Shown: positions 6,559-6,974 of the stretch, one piece after another
How the letters are laid out: every line of letters starts with the position of its first letter
Position numbering within the stretch: the stretch's first letter is position 1
Source: Flavobacteriaceae bacterium
GTDB lineage: Bacteria; Bacteroidota; Bacteroidia; Flavobacteriales; Flavobacteriaceae
Assembly (NCBI GenBank): GCA_030590765.1
Contig: JAUVCP010000111.1
Coordinates: 1-6,974, forward strand
DNA: 6,974 nt
Direction: 5' to 3'
Made by a program: the position numbers and the translations under genes
Notes under the pieces: generated by a model
What the model was told of the DNA's origin: nothing
Database searches by the model: none
Seen by the model: the letters and a program-made list of their open reading frames with translations, nothing else

Positions 6559-6596
6559 GTTTTAATCAACTCAATATTAATTTAAAATCTAATTTT

Positions 6597-6974
6597 ATGA
6601 AAAAAAGAAACAAGTTTGTACGATTTGGTCTCGTATTTACGGTATTAGTGAGCTTGCTTTTATCTTCATGTAGTTCTGATGATATCAGCAGGCAGACTTT
6701 TCCTTTATCCGCTGATATTTTTCACAGTATAGAAGGTAAAAAGGTTGCTTTTCAAGGACTAACCCATAGTGCTATAAGCTGGTCATGGGATTTTGGGGAT
6801 GGAACGACCAGTTCTGAGCAAAATCCGGTTCATGTGTATGTAGACGGTGGTTATTATGTTGCCGTTTTGACAGCAACTGATAAAAATGGGAATTCGGAAG
6901 TAACGGAAGTTAAAATGGCTATTGCTTTAACACCTTATATATTACTTACAGGTGGACCAACAGCTGTAGACGGG
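6597..6974 (+). CDS. PKD-domain surface lipoprotein, N-terminal part (runs off the window)
   Basis: The frame is open from the ATG at 6597 to the window end (126 codons) and is incomplete at the 3' side. Residues 1-25 are a lipoprotein signal (Lys/Arg-rich start, hydrophobic core, Leu-Ser-Ser-Cys25). The following Ser-Ser-Asp-Asp resembles the acidic export signal that sends Bacteroidota lipoproteins to the cell surface. Residues about 35-110 form one PKD domain with the classic Trp64-Asp-Phe-Gly-Asp-Gly motif and the His-Val-Tyr81 strand. A new region begins around Leu-Leu-Thr-Gly-Gly (116-120). In this phylum such proteins are often glycan-binding proteins or carry a C-terminal glycoside hydrolase; which applies here lies outside the window. 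The leader lacks a Shine-Dalgarno. It is transcribed away from the hydrolase genes. Confidence 0.85.
   Translation, partial: MKKRNKFVRFGLVFTVLVSLLLSSCSSDDISRQTFPLSADIFHSIEGKKVAFQGLTHSAISWSWDFGDGTTSSEQNPVHVYVDGGYYVAVLTATDKNGNSEVTEVKMAIALTPYILLTGGPTAVDG

Larger units (their letters stand above)
6173..6596. other. Divergent intergenic region, 424 bases
   Basis: No gene of convincing length lies here on either strand. It separates the minus-strand hydrolase series from the plus-strand PKD lipoprotein and should hold the promoters for both. I see a candidate plus-strand promoter (6450-6480), an alternating 8-base palindrome array (6535-6558), an imperfect direct repeat nearer the hydrolase (6195-6216 and 6266-6288), and a weak minus-strand -7-like TGACTTTG (6241-6234). 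A GC-richer patch at about 6361-6374 matched nothing I recognise. Confidence 0.7.

Noticed and set aside
6173..6596. tRNA, small RNA, riboswitch or attachment site in the divergent region
   Set aside because: No cloverleaf, GC-rich conserved core or target-site duplication was seen. The GC-richer patch near 6361-6374 is too short to call.

Overview
The window is AT-rich (about one-third G+C by eye). It carries five genes on the minus strand, running right to left, and the start of one gene on the plus strand at the right edge. Several signs point to a Bacteroidota genome, most likely a flavobacterium: four of the six proteins have lipoprotein signal peptides, the start codons have AT-rich leaders with no GGAGG-type ribosome site, two exact copies of the Bacteroidota -7 promoter motif TAnnTTTG are present, and the plus-strand lipoprotein has a Cys-Ser-Ser-Asp-Asp N-terminus and a PKD domain. 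The species cannot be named from this sequence.

Layout from right to left on the minus strand: a PqaA-like (PhoPQ-related) alpha/beta-hydrolase lipoprotein (6172-4772); a second, unrelated alpha/beta-hydrolase/esterase lipoprotein (4665-3784); a membrane-anchored PHP-domain metallohydrolase of CehA/McbA type (3701-2376); a cytoplasmic Gfo/Idh/MocA oxidoreductase (2312-1254); and a YdjC/ChbG-type carbohydrate deacetylase lipoprotein (1157-147). Gaps are 106, 82, 63 and 96 bases, with no overlaps. A 424-base divergent intergenic region (6173-6596) separates this series from a plus-strand surface lipoprotein with a PKD domain (6597 to the window edge, incomplete).

The gene set looks like the accessory part of a polysaccharide-utilisation locus. 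Envelope hydrolases would remove acyl or acetyl groups, and a cytoplasmic NAD(P)-dependent enzyme would oxidise or epimerise the released sugar. The PKD lipoprotein would bind or cut glycan at the cell surface. No SusC/SusD pair, glycoside hydrolase, lyase or sulfatase is visible, so the substrate is unknown and this role is inference.

The most unusual non-coding signals are two. First, an alternating array of three 8-base half-sites (TGCATAAT, its reverse complement, TGCATAAT) sits just upstream of the PKD lipoprotein and forms two overlapping perfect 16-base palindromes. Second, a promoter module is present twice, in front of the deacetylase gene and again at the left edge facing an unseen gene. 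In both copies a 9-base TAACTTTG-containing block and a 23-base upstream block (21 of 23 identical) keep exactly the same spacing, which suggests one regulator controls both genes. No CRISPR array, RNA gene, insertion sequence or phage element was seen.
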